Of a stretch of DNA of 64,000 nt, positions 41,545 to 51,435 are shown piece by piece. The DNA comes from Acinetobacter johnsonii CIP 64.6. GTDB lineage: Bacteria; Pseudomonadota; Gammaproteobacteria; Pseudomonadales; Moraxellaceae. The position numbers and the translations under genes were made by a program. The notes under the pieces are model-generated. The model saw only the letters and a list, made by a program, of their open reading frames with translations, was not told where the DNA came from and made no database searches. Each line of letters opens with the position of its first letter. Position 1 is the first letter of the stretch. The DNA lies in assembly GCF_000368045.1 (NCBI RefSeq), contig NZ_KB849235.1:381016-445015 (forward strand), written 5' to 3'.

Positions 41545-42357
41545 CTACTGCATCTGATTAAGTTGAAGACGATGGAACAAATCTATACACGGCTGAACAT
41601 CTAAATACTGATGATTCAGACTTTTGGCTATTTTCATAGGACTCAAGGCATTGCAGAAAAATAAACTTTGAAAGCGTGGAATTTCTTCCATATCAATCAT
41701 TCTCAGCTCACAGCTCATTCCTTGTTGCTGCATCCGTGCCAATATTTCGGCACGCATGACACCATGTACGCCATTATAACGAAGTTCAGGACTAATCCAT
41801 CGATCATTTAGCAGAATGAAACAATTACTGCTCACACCTTCAACGACAGAACCTTGCACATCTGTGACCAACGCTTCCAACCAACCGTGTTGTTCTGCTT
41901 CATGCTTGAGTAAGACTTGCTCTAAACGGTTTAAGCTTTTCACACCCACCATTTGCGGCATATTCAACCCAATCGCATGTTGCAGTACCCCTGAATCAAT
42001 TTCGCTGTATGTCAAAGCCTCTGATGCTTGCGGATAGAAAAACACCCAAACGTCAGCAGGATGTGTGGGCAAACTATAACCACGCTGCCCTTCACCCCGA
42101 CTAATAATAATTTTCAGAGTGCCATTTAAGTGTGCATGGGTTTGTTTTAATTGCACGATGCTGTGCTGAATAAAGGCTAAATCTGCTGACAACAGCAGTC
42201 TTTCACAGGCCAATTTCAAGCGTGCTATGTGTAGAGGCTCTAGCTCAATCACACCCTCACGGATACGCGCTGTACTAAAACAACCATCTCCATAGTGAAA
42301 TGCACGATCTAATAACTCTATTTGTTTGATTTCTTGTGCATTTTTATAGCAATGCAT
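41545..42357 (-). CDS. pabC: 4-amino-4-deoxychorismate lyase
   Basis: 270 residues, class IV PLP enzyme: FHYGDGCFSTARI near 20, PLP lysine in VGVKSLNRLEQVL near 137-140, VTDVQGSVVEGVSSNCFIL near 165-183. Makes p-aminobenzoate for folate. First gene of the operon with mltG and tmk. Confidence 0.95.
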   Translation of the reverse strand: MHCYKNAQEIKQIELLDRAFHYGDGCFSTARIREGVIELEPLHIARLKLACERLLLSADLAFIQHSIVQLKQTHAHLNGTLKIIISRGEGQRGYSLPTHPADVWVFFYPQASEALTYSEIDSGVLQHAIGLNMPQMVGVKSLNRLEQVLLKHEAEQHGWLEALVTDVQGSVVEGVSSNCFILLNDRWISPELRYNGVHGVMRAEILARMQQQGMSCELRMIDMEEIPRFQSLFFCNALSPMKIAKSLNHQYLDVQPCIDLFHRLQLNQMQ

Positions 42358-42521
42358 GCCAATCTACCCTGAAACAATTTTCTGCTTTAGTTTAATGAAT
42401 TCTAAGCCGAACTCTTTTTCTTTTTTATTCATATAAAGTTCATTTTTTATTATTTTTTTAGCAATAAGACTAGCAGTATTCTTGCCTCATGTTTAAAAAC
42501 GTTTAAAATTTGAGGTCTCAC

Positions 42522-43532
42522 ATGAGCTTATCTAAGTTAAAAATTGGGGTACTAGCAGCGCTAGTTTCAGTCACATCTTTTGGTGTTGCAGCAAAAGATT
42601 TCCTTAACGTGTCGTATGATCCAACACGCGAACTGTATGAAGATGTCAACAAACAGTTTGGCGCTTATTGGAAACAACGCACAGGACAAGACATTAACTT
42701 CAAACAGTCTCACGGCGGCTCAGGTAAACAAGCCCGTTCGGTCATTGATGGTTTAGGTGCAGATGTTGTGACACTTGCTCTTGCAGCAGATATCGATGTA
42801 ATTGCTGAAAAAGCAAAGCTTTTACCGACCAACTGGCAAAAGAAACTACCTAATAACTCGACACCATATACTTCAACTATCGTATTCCTCGTCCGTAAAG
42901 GTAACCCTCAAGGCATTAAAGACTGGGGCGACCTCGTTAAGCCAGGTGTTGGCATTATTACACCAAATCCAAAAACCTCAGGTGGTGCACGCTGGAACTA
43001 CTTAGCAGCTTGGGCTTGGGCAAAGCATCAACCTGCGGGTAACGATGCAAAAGCACAAGAATTCGTGCGTAAAATTTATAAAAACACCAAAGTACTGGAT
43101 TCAGGGGCACGTGGCGCAACTACAACCTTTGCTGAACGCGGTATCGGTGATGTTCTCTTAGCATGGGAAAACGAAGCACATTTAGCGATTCGTGAACAAC
43201 CAGGTAAGTTTGAAATCGTGACGCCTTCGTTATCTATTTTGGCAGAACCACCCGTTACCATTGTTGAAAAGAATGCGGAAAAAGATGGCAATCTGAATCT
43301 GGCGAAAGCATATCTCAACTATTTGTATTCACCTGCTGGACAGGAAATTGCGGCGAAAAACTTCTATCGCCCACGTAATGCAAGCGTCTTGAAAAAATAT
43401 GCAACCACATTCAAACCGTTGAAGTTGGTGACCATTGATAAAGAATTTGGCGGTTGGACTAAGGTACAAAAACAGCACTTTGAAAATGGTGGTGTATTTG
43501 ACCAAATTGTGAAAGCCAATACGACGAAATAA
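42522..43532 (+). CDS. Sulfate/thiosulfate-binding protein (CysP/Sbp)
   Basis: 336 residues from the ATG at 42522, which follows GAGGTCTCAC; an upstream TTG frame is rejected. Signal peptide (KIGVLAALVSVTSFGVAA). Signature HGGSGKQARSVIDGLGADVV near 65-84 and NPKTSGGARWNYLAAWAWA are those of ABC sulfate-binding proteins. Supplies the CysTWA transporter encoded downstream. Confidence 0.95.
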   Translation: MSLSKLKIGVLAALVSVTSFGVAAKDFLNVSYDPTRELYEDVNKQFGAYWKQRTGQDINFKQSHGGSGKQARSVIDGLGADVVTLALAADIDVIAEKAKLLPTNWQKKLPNNSTPYTSTIVFLVRKGNPQGIKDWGDLVKPGVGIITPNPKTSGGARWNYLAAWAWAKHQPAGNDAKAQEFVRKIYKNTKVLDSGARGATTTFAERGIGDVLLAWENEAHLAIREQPGKFEIVTPSLSILAEPPVTIVEKNAEKDGNLNLAKAYLNYLYSPAGQEIAAKNFYRPRNASVLKKYATTFKPLKLVTIDKEFGGWTKVQKQHFENGGVFDQIVKANTTK

Positions 43533-43569
43533 AACCGAGTTCAGTAAATAGCTGTAAGGGAGCATCGAC

Positions 43570-44175
43570 ATGATTCATACTGTAATTGTACCGGGCGTGG
43601 GTGGAAGTGAACATGACCACTGGCAATCGTGGTTACAACGTCAGCTCAAGTCATGCTCTCGTGTACAGCAGCAGGATTGGAATAAACCCGTACTCCATGA
43701 GTGGATTGAGCAATTTATCAAAACGGTTCAAGCCATTCAGGAACCGATTCAAATTGTGGCACATAGCTTTGGTTGTTTAACTACAGTCGCGGCTTTAGCA
43801 CAGTATCCTGAACTAAATCAAAACATTAAAAATTTAGTTCTGGTTGCACCGGCCAACCCTGCTCGCTTTGGTGATGCTGGTTTTGCTCGTGATAGCCAAA
43901 ATGACTATCAACAGTATTTCCACCAACTCAAGCTACAAGTTCCTACCCAAATGATCATCAGTGAAAATGATCCTTGGCTCAATTTTCAAGATGCGCTGCA
44001 ACTGGCAAAAGCATGGAAAATTAGGCCTAAGAACTTGGGCCAAGTCGGACATATTAATGTTGCGTCAGGTTTTGGGCCATTCCCTGAAATTTATGATTTT
44101 TTGATTTCAGAAAATGTGCTAAAAAACATTAGTTTTTACAATGAAAGCAAGTATTTATTTAAATTTGCAATTTAA
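43570..44175 (+). CDS. RBBP9/YdeN-type serine hydrolase
   Basis: 201 residues. Opening VPGVGGSEHDHWQSWLQ, nucleophile elbow VAHSFGCL (Ser near 68), Asp in SENDPWLNF and His in VGHINVASGFGPFPE are those of RBBP9-like alpha/beta hydrolases. Inserted between the binding protein and cysT, so cotranscribed with sulfate transport. The last 20 residues (after EIYDFL) look AT-rich and extra for the family. Confidence 0.88.
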   Translation: MIHTVIVPGVGGSEHDHWQSWLQRQLKSCSRVQQQDWNKPVLHEWIEQFIKTVQAIQEPIQIVAHSFGCLTTVAALAQYPELNQNIKNLVLVAPANPARFGDAGFARDSQNDYQQYFHQLKLQVPTQMIISENDPWLNFQDALQLAKAWKIRPKNLGQVGHINVASGFGPFPEIYDFLISENVLKNISFYNESKYLFKFAI

Positions 44176-44216
44176 ACGCTGCAAATGATACTTGTGCCGA
44201 AATTCAGTTTTATTTG

Positions 44217-44247
44217 AGCTGACTCTTTTTAGGTCAGCTTTCTCTCT
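44217..44247 (+). terminator. Hairpin before cysT
   Basis: AGCTGAC, 9-base loop, GTCAGCT then a pyrimidine run. Could limit read-through into the permease genes. Confidence 0.4.
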
Positions 44248-44260
44248 TTGAGGAGTAATC

Positions 44261-45094
44261 ATGTCGCAGCGATCCCGAGTGCTGCCAGGATTTGGTCTTT
44301 CTCTAGGCTTTACCCTAGCATATTTGTCATTAATCGTTCTTATTCCATTGTCCGCTGTTTTCATTAAATCTTTAGGCATTGGTTGGGATGGGTTATGGGA
44401 AATTTTAAGTTCAGAACGTATTTTAAAATCTTTGCAGCTCAGTTTTAGTACAGCCCTGATCGCCGCGTTTATTAATGTGGTTTTTGGTCTCCTTCTAGCG
44501 TGGTGTTTGGTTCGTTATCGTTTTCCGGGTAAACGCATTGTAGATGCCTTGGTCGACTTGCCGTTTGCCTTACCCACCGCGGTTGCAGGTATTGCACTCA
44601 CCTCGCTTTATGCGCCTACAGGTTGGATCGGTCAGTATCTTGAGCCTTTAGGGATTCAAGTGGCCTACACCCCAATTGGTATTACCTTGGCACTAATTTT
44701 TATTGGTATTCCTTTTGTGGTACGGACTGTGCAACCTGTTCTCAGTGACTTGGAAACAGAGTTAGAAGAAGCTGCATCAGCATTAGGTGCCAACCGTTTA
44801 CAGATTGTGACCAAAGTGATTTTGCCGATTTTATTTCCAGCACTCATCACAGGTTTTGCACTTGCCTTTGCTCGTGGCGTCGGTGAATATGGTTCAGTGA
44901 TCTTTATTGCTGGGAACCAACCGTTTAAAACAGAAATTGCACCACTCATGATTATTTCGCGCTTAGAAGAATATGACTATGCAGGTGCAACCACGATTGC
45001 TGTCGTCATGTTGGTGTTGTCTTTTGCCATTTTATTCCTGATTAACTTGTTACAAGCATGGGCAAGCCGTCGTACAGGGAGAACAGCACGATGA
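44261..45094 (+). CDS. cysT: Sulfate ABC transporter permease CysT
   Basis: 277 residues, six hydrophobic helices. The permease loop EAASALGANRLQIVTKVILP near 175-194 contacts the ATPase. Start preceded by AGGAG. Overlaps cysW (ATGA). Confidence 0.96.
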   Translation: MSQRSRVLPGFGLSLGFTLAYLSLIVLIPLSAVFIKSLGIGWDGLWEILSSERILKSLQLSFSTALIAAFINVVFGLLLAWCLVRYRFPGKRIVDALVDLPFALPTAVAGIALTSLYAPTGWIGQYLEPLGIQVAYTPIGITLALIFIGIPFVVRTVQPVLSDLETELEEAASALGANRLQIVTKVILPILFPALITGFALAFARGVGEYGSVIFIAGNQPFKTEIAPLMIISRLEEYDYAGATTIAVVMLVLSFAILFLINLLQAWASRRTGRTAR

Positions 45095-45972
45095 ATATCA
45101 ACAGTAATGCGCTGGCTGAAAAGCTACAATCGCGTGATGCAACACGTGAACCAACTTGGGTTCGCTACACACTAATTACGATTGCCCTACTGTTCTTTTT
45201 GAGCTGTTTGATCTTACCGCTGATTTTGGTGTTCGTTGAGGCCTTTAAACAAGGAGTCGGCGTCTATGCACAAGCCTTGGTTCATCCAGACACGCTCTCC
45301 GCAGTCAAACTCACTTTATTAACCGCGGTGATTGCAGTCCCACTGAATGTCGTATTTGGTGTTGCAGCCGCTTGGTGTGTGGCCAAATTTAACTTCCGTG
45401 GCAAATCCATCTTAACCACGATTATTGATATGCCATTTTCAGTATCCCCTGTTATCGCGGGTTTAATGCTGGTACTGATTTTTGGTACGCAAGGCTGGTT
45501 TGGTAGTTGGCTTATGGATAATGACATCAAAATTCTGTATGCCGTTCCTGCCATTGTATTAGCAACGATCTTTATCACCGTTCCTTTTGTTGCACGTGAA
45601 CTTATTCCGCTCATGGAAGCTCAAGGTACGGAAGAAGAAGAAGCTGCTATTGTGCTGGGTGCATCAGGCTGGCAAACCTTCTGGAAAGTAACCCTACCCA
45701 ACATCAAATGGGGTTTAATTTACGGCGTCATTCTGTGTAATGCACGTGCTATGGGTGAGTTTGGTGCGGTATCGGTCGTTTCAGGTCATATTCGTGGTGA
45801 AACCAATACTTTACCTTTACATGTCGAGATTCTCTATAACGAATATACCTTCAGTGCGGCTTTTGCTGTGTCTTCACTCTTGGCGCTTTTAGCGATTGTG
45901 ACTCTTGTTTTAAAAACATGGGTTGAGATTCGCCAAGAAAAGCAAAACAAACATAATGATTCAACAGTTTAA
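45091..45972 (+). CDS. cysW: Sulfate ABC transporter permease CysW
   Basis: 293 residues from the ATG at 45091, which follows AGGGAGA and overlaps the cysT stop; a longer frame from 45058 is rejected. Six membrane helices and the coupling loop EEAAIVLGASGWQTFWKVTLP near 183-203. Confidence 0.95.
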   Translation: MNINSNALAEKLQSRDATREPTWVRYTLITIALLFFLSCLILPLILVFVEAFKQGVGVYAQALVHPDTLSAVKLTLLTAVIAVPLNVVFGVAAAWCVAKFNFRGKSILTTIIDMPFSVSPVIAGLMLVLIFGTQGWFGSWLMDNDIKILYAVPAIVLATIFITVPFVARELIPLMEAQGTEEEEAAIVLGASGWQTFWKVTLPNIKWGLIYGVILCNARAMGEFGAVSVVSGHIRGETNTLPLHVEILYNEYTFSAAFAVSSLLALLAIVTLVLKTWVEIRQEKQNKHNDSTV

Positions 45973-45984
45973 AGGAATGACCTC

Positions 45985-47046
45985 ATGAGTATTCAAGTTA
46001 AAAATATTGAAAAACACTTTGGTGCATTCCATGCGCTGAATAACATTTCTCTCGATTTTCCTGATGGTCAATTGGTTGCATTACTCGGCCCATCAGGCTG
46101 TGGTAAAACCACCCTGCTTCGTATTATTGCAGGGCTTGAATCCGCAGATGGCGGCCAAGTCATCTTGGAAGGTGAAGATGCAACCAATGTACACGTACGT
46201 GAACGTGAAGTTGGTTTTGTATTTCAGCACTATGCCTTGTTTCGCCATATGACCGTATTTGACAATATTGCTTTTGGTCTCCGCGTTCGCCCACGTGCAA
46301 CACGCCCATCTGAAGCTGAAATTAAAAAACGTGTCACGCGTTTGCTGGACTTAGTCCAATTGGGCTTCTTGGCAGATCGTTACCCAGCACAACTCTCAGG
46401 CGGCCAGCGTCAACGTATTGCACTGGCACGTGCTTTAGCAGTTGAACCACGCGTACTGTTACTGGATGAACCTTTTGGTGCTTTGGATGCAAAAGTACGT
46501 AAAGAGCTCCGTCGTTGGTTACGTACTTTGCATGATGAACTTCATATCACCTCAATCTTTGTAACGCATGACCAAGAAGAAGCTTTGGAAGTCGCAGATC
46601 AAATCATTGTGATGAATAAAGGGAACGTCGAGCAAATTGGTTCTCCCCGCGAAGTGTATGAAAAGCCAGCAACGCCGTTTGTGTTCGACTTCTTAGGTCA
46701 AGCAAACCGTTTTGAAGGTCAAAATAACGCAGGGACGATCCAAATTGGTGAAGACCGTATTCAATTAGACTCTTTACGCAATGCACCTTCGGGTGACGTG
46801 ATTGCTTTTGCTCGTCCAGATGAATTAAGGATCCATGCACAGCCGCAAGACAATGCCATCCAAGCAACGTTCGTTCGAGAATTATGGATCGCGGGCAAAG
46901 TGGTTGCAGAACTCCATGATCGTCAAGGCAAACTGATTGAAATTTCACTGACTTCTGAAGAAGCAAAATTACACCAATTTAGACCGAATCAAACGGTATG
47001 GTTAAGCCCATCAAACTTGCATTTATTTGCAAAACCTGCGGCTTAA
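45985..47046 (+). CDS. cysA: Sulfate ABC transporter ATPase CysA
   Basis: 353 residues. Walker A GPSGCGKTTLL near 35, Q-loop, signature LSGGQRQRIALARALA near 136, Walker B VLLLDEPFGALD near 156, H-loop THDQEEA, then the C-terminal regulatory domain. Energises CysTW. Confidence 0.97.
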   Translation: MSIQVKNIEKHFGAFHALNNISLDFPDGQLVALLGPSGCGKTTLLRIIAGLESADGGQVILEGEDATNVHVREREVGFVFQHYALFRHMTVFDNIAFGLRVRPRATRPSEAEIKKRVTRLLDLVQLGFLADRYPAQLSGGQRQRIALARALAVEPRVLLLDEPFGALDAKVRKELRRWLRTLHDELHITSIFVTHDQEEALEVADQIIVMNKGNVEQIGSPREVYEKPATPFVFDFLGQANRFEGQNNAGTIQIGEDRIQLDSLRNAPSGDVIAFARPDELRIHAQPQDNAIQATFVRELWIAGKVVAELHDRQGKLIEISLTSEEAKLHQFRPNQTVWLSPSNLHLFAKPAA

Positions 47047-47103
47047 GACCAATTGAATGGGGCATGTTGAATGCCTCATTCATCATAAAAGAGATCCAAA
47101 ACT

Positions 47104-48027
47104 ATGAACTTTCAACAACTCAGAATTATTCGAGAAACGGTGAGACAAAACTTCAACCTCACCGAAGCCTCTGCTGCACTATATACCTCTCAGTCAGGCG
47201 TCAGTAAGCACATCAAAGACCTAGAAGATGAATTAGGCGTACAGCTTTTTATTCGTAAAGGGAAACGCTTACTGGGTTTAACTGAACCAGGTCAAGCACT
47301 ACTGGGCATTGTTGAACGCATGTTGGTCGACGCAGACAATATTAAACGTCTTGCAGATGATTTTAACCGTGTCGATGAAGGCACTTTGACGATTGCGACT
47401 ACACATACGCAAGCGCGTTATGTGCTACCGCCGATTGTCAATCAATTCAAAAAAGAGTTTCCAAAAGTTCATCTTATTTTGCAACAAGCCAGCCCTGTTG
47501 AAATTACCGAAATGCTTTTACAAGGTGAAGCTGATATTGGTATTGCAACTGAGTCACTCACCACTGAGGACAATCTGGCTAGTGTACCGTTCTATAATTG
47601 GCAACACAGCATTATTACCCCTCAAAACCACCCACTGGCAAGCAAACAAAATATTAGTATTACAGACTTGGCGGAATATCCACTGATTACCTATCACGGC
47701 GGTTTCACAGGCCGTTCAAAAATTGACAAAGCTTTTGAAGATGCAGGTGTGGATGTCGACATCGTAATGTCTGCTTTAGATGCCGATGTGATTAAAACCT
47801 ATGTTGAACTGAATATGGGCGTTGGTATTGTCAATAATGTGGCTTATGACGTTGAACGTGACTATCGTTTAAAACAAATTCCAACTGATATTTTTGGGCT
47901 AAACACCACATGGATTGCGGTTCGCAAAGGACATTTACTACGTGGCTATGGCTATGAGTTTATTTCTTTATGTGCACCAAATGCCGATATTAAAGCTTTA
48001 AAACGTATAGCCTATCCCGAAGAATAA
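47104..48027 (+). CDS. cysB: LysR-type regulator CysB
   Basis: 307 residues. HTH EASAALYTSQSGVSKHIKDLE near 20-40, CysB-specific FIRKGKRLLGLT and N-acetylserine-binding domain with ATTHTQARYVLP near 98. Activates sulfur assimilation. Adjacent to the transporter it controls. Confidence 0.95.
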   Translation: MNFQQLRIIRETVRQNFNLTEASAALYTSQSGVSKHIKDLEDELGVQLFIRKGKRLLGLTEPGQALLGIVERMLVDADNIKRLADDFNRVDEGTLTIATTHTQARYVLPPIVNQFKKEFPKVHLILQQASPVEITEMLLQGEADIGIATESLTTEDNLASVPFYNWQHSIITPQNHPLASKQNISITDLAEYPLITYHGGFTGRSKIDKAFEDAGVDVDIVMSALDADVIKTYVELNMGVGIVNNVAYDVERDYRLKQIPTDIFGLNTTWIAVRKGHLLRGYGYEFISLCAPNADIKALKRIAYPEE

Positions 48028-48040
48028 AACAGTAATACAT

Positions 48041-48064
48041 AAGAGAGCCTAGGCTCTCTTTTTT
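48041..48064 (+). terminator. Terminator after cysB
   Basis: AAGAGAGCC-TA-GGCTCTCTT then TTTT. Confidence 0.85.
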
Positions 48065-48216
48065 GATCTTTAGTAAAACTCTTGCTGATTCTATACACCT
48101 AGAAATAATCAAAATAATGATTTTAATTCATAAGAAAAGTGAATAAAATATAATCAAAAATAAAAAACGTAATTTGATTTTAAACACGATTCTATAATTT
48201 AGATCAAGGACGCAAC

Positions 48217-49413
48217 ATGAAATTTCACATTTTTGTCGGATTGCTGTATGTCCTGCCGCTAAGTTATGCCTCTGCCGCAGCTTTAGAACGTAGCGCTCAA
48301 TCGGTACATGCATTATTTGAAAAAGGTAATTATGCGGAAGTTGCTTTGCTACACGTGGATACCAATATTTCAGGTCAGGTCCAGCATCAACAAAATATTG
48401 CGGAATTAGGCGTTCAAGATTTTTCAACAGGCAATTTAGTCAATCATCAACAATTCATCCAAGCTGCATTAAAATTACAACCACATCCACAAATTTCTGT
48501 GGCGTTATTATTTGACCAACCTTATTTTGCTGATGTGGATTATCACTATAGTCCTATTCTTTCAGGTGAACCCTTACCTATAGAAAACGCAGATATTAAG
48601 TTTGACTCAAGAAATATTACAGCGCTCATTGGCTATCAACCCACACAACATTGGAACCTCTTTACAGGTCTGAGTTACCAGTCATTTTCAGGTGATCTGA
48701 AAATTGGTACACAAGTTGACTATACCTTTTTTGATTATCACGCGCATTTTCCCAAAGACCATGCGTGGGGTTGGTTAGCAGGTGTAAGCTACCAAATTCC
48801 TGAATATGCATTTAATACAGCAATTACCTATCGCGCTAAAATCAAACACAGGACCAATGCAAGCGAAAGTTTTTGGGGATTTCCTTTAGAGATTGCACCA
48901 CAACAAGCAACGGAAATTCAGACCCCAGAATCGGTGAATTTAGATTTTCACACAGGTTTACCTGCGCAAAATTTTCTGTATGGATCATTGCGATGGGTCA
49001 ATTGGCAAGATTTTAAAATTCAGCCCACTCAATTTGCTGCAATTCTGCAATCTGAAGGACTAGGTAATCAGTTCAACCTGATTGATTACCAAAAGAATCA
49101 ATGGTCGACCCGTTTGGGAGTTGCCCATCAATGGTCATCCAAATGGATCACTGCGGTGGAAGGATTGTGGGATTCTGGTGCGGGTAATCCTGCCTCAAGC
49201 TTAAACCCTGTAGACGGCTATGTTGGTGTGGGTAAGGGCGCGGTTTATCACTTTAACCCTAAAACGTTTATGATTGCGGGTCTGCATTATTTGTACTTTA
49301 CCAAACCAGAAAAGACACAACCACAGTCGTTAATCACGCAAATCTCAAGTTTTTCTTCACTCGAACAACGTGATGCTTGGGTTTATCATTTGAAATTGGC
49401 ACACCGCTTTTAA
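48217..49413 (+). CDS. FadL/TodX-type outer membrane transporter
   Basis: 398 residues. Signal peptide ending YASAAA; NIAELGVQDF-type N-terminal hatch; HWNLFTGLSYQSFSGD and TPESVNLDFHTGLP near 245-258 are FadL-family features; C-terminal strand ends HRF. Imports long-chain fatty acids or other hydrophobic compounds across the outer membrane. Confidence 0.85.
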   Translation: MKFHIFVGLLYVLPLSYASAAALERSAQSVHALFEKGNYAEVALLHVDTNISGQVQHQQNIAELGVQDFSTGNLVNHQQFIQAALKLQPHPQISVALLFDQPYFADVDYHYSPILSGEPLPIENADIKFDSRNITALIGYQPTQHWNLFTGLSYQSFSGDLKIGTQVDYTFFDYHAHFPKDHAWGWLAGVSYQIPEYAFNTAITYRAKIKHRTNASESFWGFPLEIAPQQATEIQTPESVNLDFHTGLPAQNFLYGSLRWVNWQDFKIQPTQFAAILQSEGLGNQFNLIDYQKNQWSTRLGVAHQWSSKWITAVEGLWDSGAGNPASSLNPVDGYVGVGKGAVYHFNPKTFMIAGLHYLYFTKPEKTQPQSLITQISSFSSLEQRDAWVYHLKLAHRF

Positions 49414-49418
49414 GACAC

Positions 49419-49445
49419 AAAAAACGAGCCGAAGCTCGTTTTTTG
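49419..49445. terminator. Bidirectional terminator
   Basis: AAAACGAGC-CGAA-GCTCGTTTT with flanking A and T runs between two convergent outer-membrane genes. Confidence 0.85.
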
Positions 49446-49469
49446 AGGTTTAGCTAAAGCTAATGGATA

Positions 49470-50216
49470 TTACCAGTGGTAACTTACACCTAGTTTCGCT
49501 ACTGGCAACCATTTATATTTATCTTTTTCTGAAATATCATTTTCTTGAGTACTCAGAGCTGCACCAAGAGTACGGCCATCACTTCCGATCAACCCAGGAT
49601 TACTAGAATTTAGATTTACGTCTGGATTACCAGTGTAATAAGCACCGACTTCACCAAACACTCCCCAGTTTTCATTGATTTTTGGCGCCAAACCTAAACC
49701 GACATAAGGAGCAAATTGGTTATCGTAACTTAATTTACCATCAATGTTAACACCGTTTGCACCACCATTGAAGCGGCTACCGTCTACTTCTACCGATGCA
49801 TTTGTACCCACGCGCTTAGTTAAATCATACTGATTATCAACGTAGCCCACACCTGCTGCAACGTACATCCCCTGTGCCCAACGGTTAGTACTTTCACCCC
49901 ATGGACGAATCTCAGCATTTAAATAAGCCAATTTGTTATCCATATCCATGTCATATTTAGTGCCATTAATAGACAAATCATCTGACCATGAAATGTCACC
50001 ACCGTTGTAACCTAACGCTAAACCTACATATGGGTTAGCTGTCCACAACAAAGCACCACCATAACCTGTTGTACCGACTTCAGCACGAACACCAGTAGGA
50101 ATGAGTTTATTTTGGTCAAAAGCATAACCATCTTTTACGACTGCATCATCAGCAAAAGCTGTACCTGCGACCGCCGACATTGCTGCTGCGATTGCAACTA
50201 AACGTAATGATTTCAT
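49470..50216 (-). CDS. Outer membrane beta-barrel protein (OmpW/porin-like)
   Basis: 248 residues. Signal peptide (MKSLRLVAIAAAMSAVAGTA, cleaved after FA). Alternating strands (GYGGALLWTANPYVGLALGYN, FAPYVGLGLAPKINENWGVFGEVGAYY) and a C-terminal VSYHW with terminal Trp, the outer-membrane insertion signal. TCTCCTCC-type ribosome site on the complement. Substrate unknown; an eight-stranded barrel is likely from length. Confidence 0.82.
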   Translation of the reverse strand: MKSLRLVAIAAAMSAVAGTAFADDAVVKDGYAFDQNKLIPTGVRAEVGTTGYGGALLWTANPYVGLALGYNGGDISWSDDLSINGTKYDMDMDNKLAYLNAEIRPWGESTNRWAQGMYVAAGVGYVDNQYDLTKRVGTNASVEVDGSRFNGGANGVNIDGKLSYDNQFAPYVGLGLAPKINENWGVFGEVGAYYTGNPDVNLNSSNPGLIGSDGRTLGAALSTQENDISEKDKYKWLPVAKLGVSYHW

Positions 50217-50518
50217 GTTTTTTCTCCTCCAAGCAAAGATATTTTTACATCAATTACCATTTTTTGATGAAGTCATCTTAGAACAGTCTTGGACTGTTTT
50301 TTATTCAAGATTTGGGCTATTTTTGTTATTTTTTGATACATTTTAGGTTTTATTGTTGTTGTAAATCGCAATTCTTTACTTAACGCCTCTACTCAAACAG
50401 CTCTAAAAGTCTTATTTCCAATCATTCATTATTATTTCCGATCCTATGCTGTTTTTTCATCTATTCTCTGCACAATTTAGTGTAAAATCAGGAAAATTTT
50501 TTTTCTGGAAGGAAGATC
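50217..50518. other. Divergent promoter region, omp and dapD
   Basis: 302 bases with no gene. Contains AACAGTC-TTG-GACTGTT followed by T6 (about 50,281-50,302), a plus-strand terminator-like hairpin with no plus-strand gene before it. The ribosome site of dapD is GGAAGG at 50509-50514. No defined promoter could be singled out by eye. Confidence 0.5.
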
Positions 50519-51340
50519 ATGTCTCAGCTTTCAACAATTATTGAACAAGCGTTTGAAGACCGTGCGAATTTTACAGCAGCGGACTGTCCTGCTGAAGTTC
50601 GTGCAGCAGTTGAAGAAGTCATTGCTGGTTTAGATAACGGGACATTACGTGTTGCTGAAAAAATTGATGGTGAGTGGGTTGTTCATCAATGGGTGAAAAA
50701 AGCTGTGCTTTTATCATTCAAACTAAATGACAACAAACCAATTGAGTCATGTGACCTTCAATTCTACGACAAAGTAGATACTAAATTTACAGGTTGGACT
50801 GAAGAACAGTTTAAAGCGGCTGGCGTACGTGTTGTTCCTCCTGCGGTTGCCCGTAAAGGTTCTTTCCAAGCGAAAAACGTGGTGTTAATGCCTTCTTATG
50901 TGAACATTGGTGCATATGTTGACGAAGGCACCATGGTTGACACATGGGCGACTGTTGGTTCATGTGCTCAAATTGGTAAAAATGTTCACCTATCTGGTGG
51001 TGTAGGTATTGGTGGTGTTCTTGAGCCACTTCAAGCGAACCCAACGATTATTGAAGACAACTGCTTCATCGGTGCACGTTCTGAAATCGTAGAAGGCGTG
51101 ATCGTAGAAGAAGGTTCTGTAATTTCTATGGGCGTGTTCATTGGTCAATCGACTAAGATTTTTGACCGTGCAACTGGCGAAATTCACTACGGCCGTGTAC
51201 CAGCAGGTTCTGTTGTAGTTGCAGGTAGCTTACCTTCTAAATGTGGTACTTATAGTCTGTATGCTGCAATCATCGTGAAAAAAGTAGATGCACAAACACG
51301 TTCTAAAACGAGCTTGAACGATTTACTACGCGACGAATAA
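50519..51340 (+). CDS. dapD: Tetrahydrodipicolinate N-succinyltransferase DapD
   Basis: 273 residues, usual length. Left-handed beta-helix hexapeptides (VNIGAYVDEGTMVDTWATVGSCAQIG, then GGVGIGGVLEPLQANP) and EGSVISMGVFIGQSTKIFDR. Third step of the lysine/diaminopimelate pathway. Confidence 0.97.
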   Translation: MSQLSTIIEQAFEDRANFTAADCPAEVRAAVEEVIAGLDNGTLRVAEKIDGEWVVHQWVKKAVLLSFKLNDNKPIESCDLQFYDKVDTKFTGWTEEQFKAAGVRVVPPAVARKGSFQAKNVVLMPSYVNIGAYVDEGTMVDTWATVGSCAQIGKNVHLSGGVGIGGVLEPLQANPTIIEDNCFIGARSEIVEGVIVEEGSVISMGVFIGQSTKIFDRATGEIHYGRVPAGSVVVAGSLPSKCGTYSLYAAIIVKKVDAQTRSKTSLNDLLRDE

Positions 51341-51435
51341 TTTTTCGTTGTCGTTCGGAACTAAAGTTCCTCATCTCTACGGTTAAGACTAGCCGTAGAG
51401 ATTTTTGTTTTTCTAACCTGTGGTTTAATTTTGCT

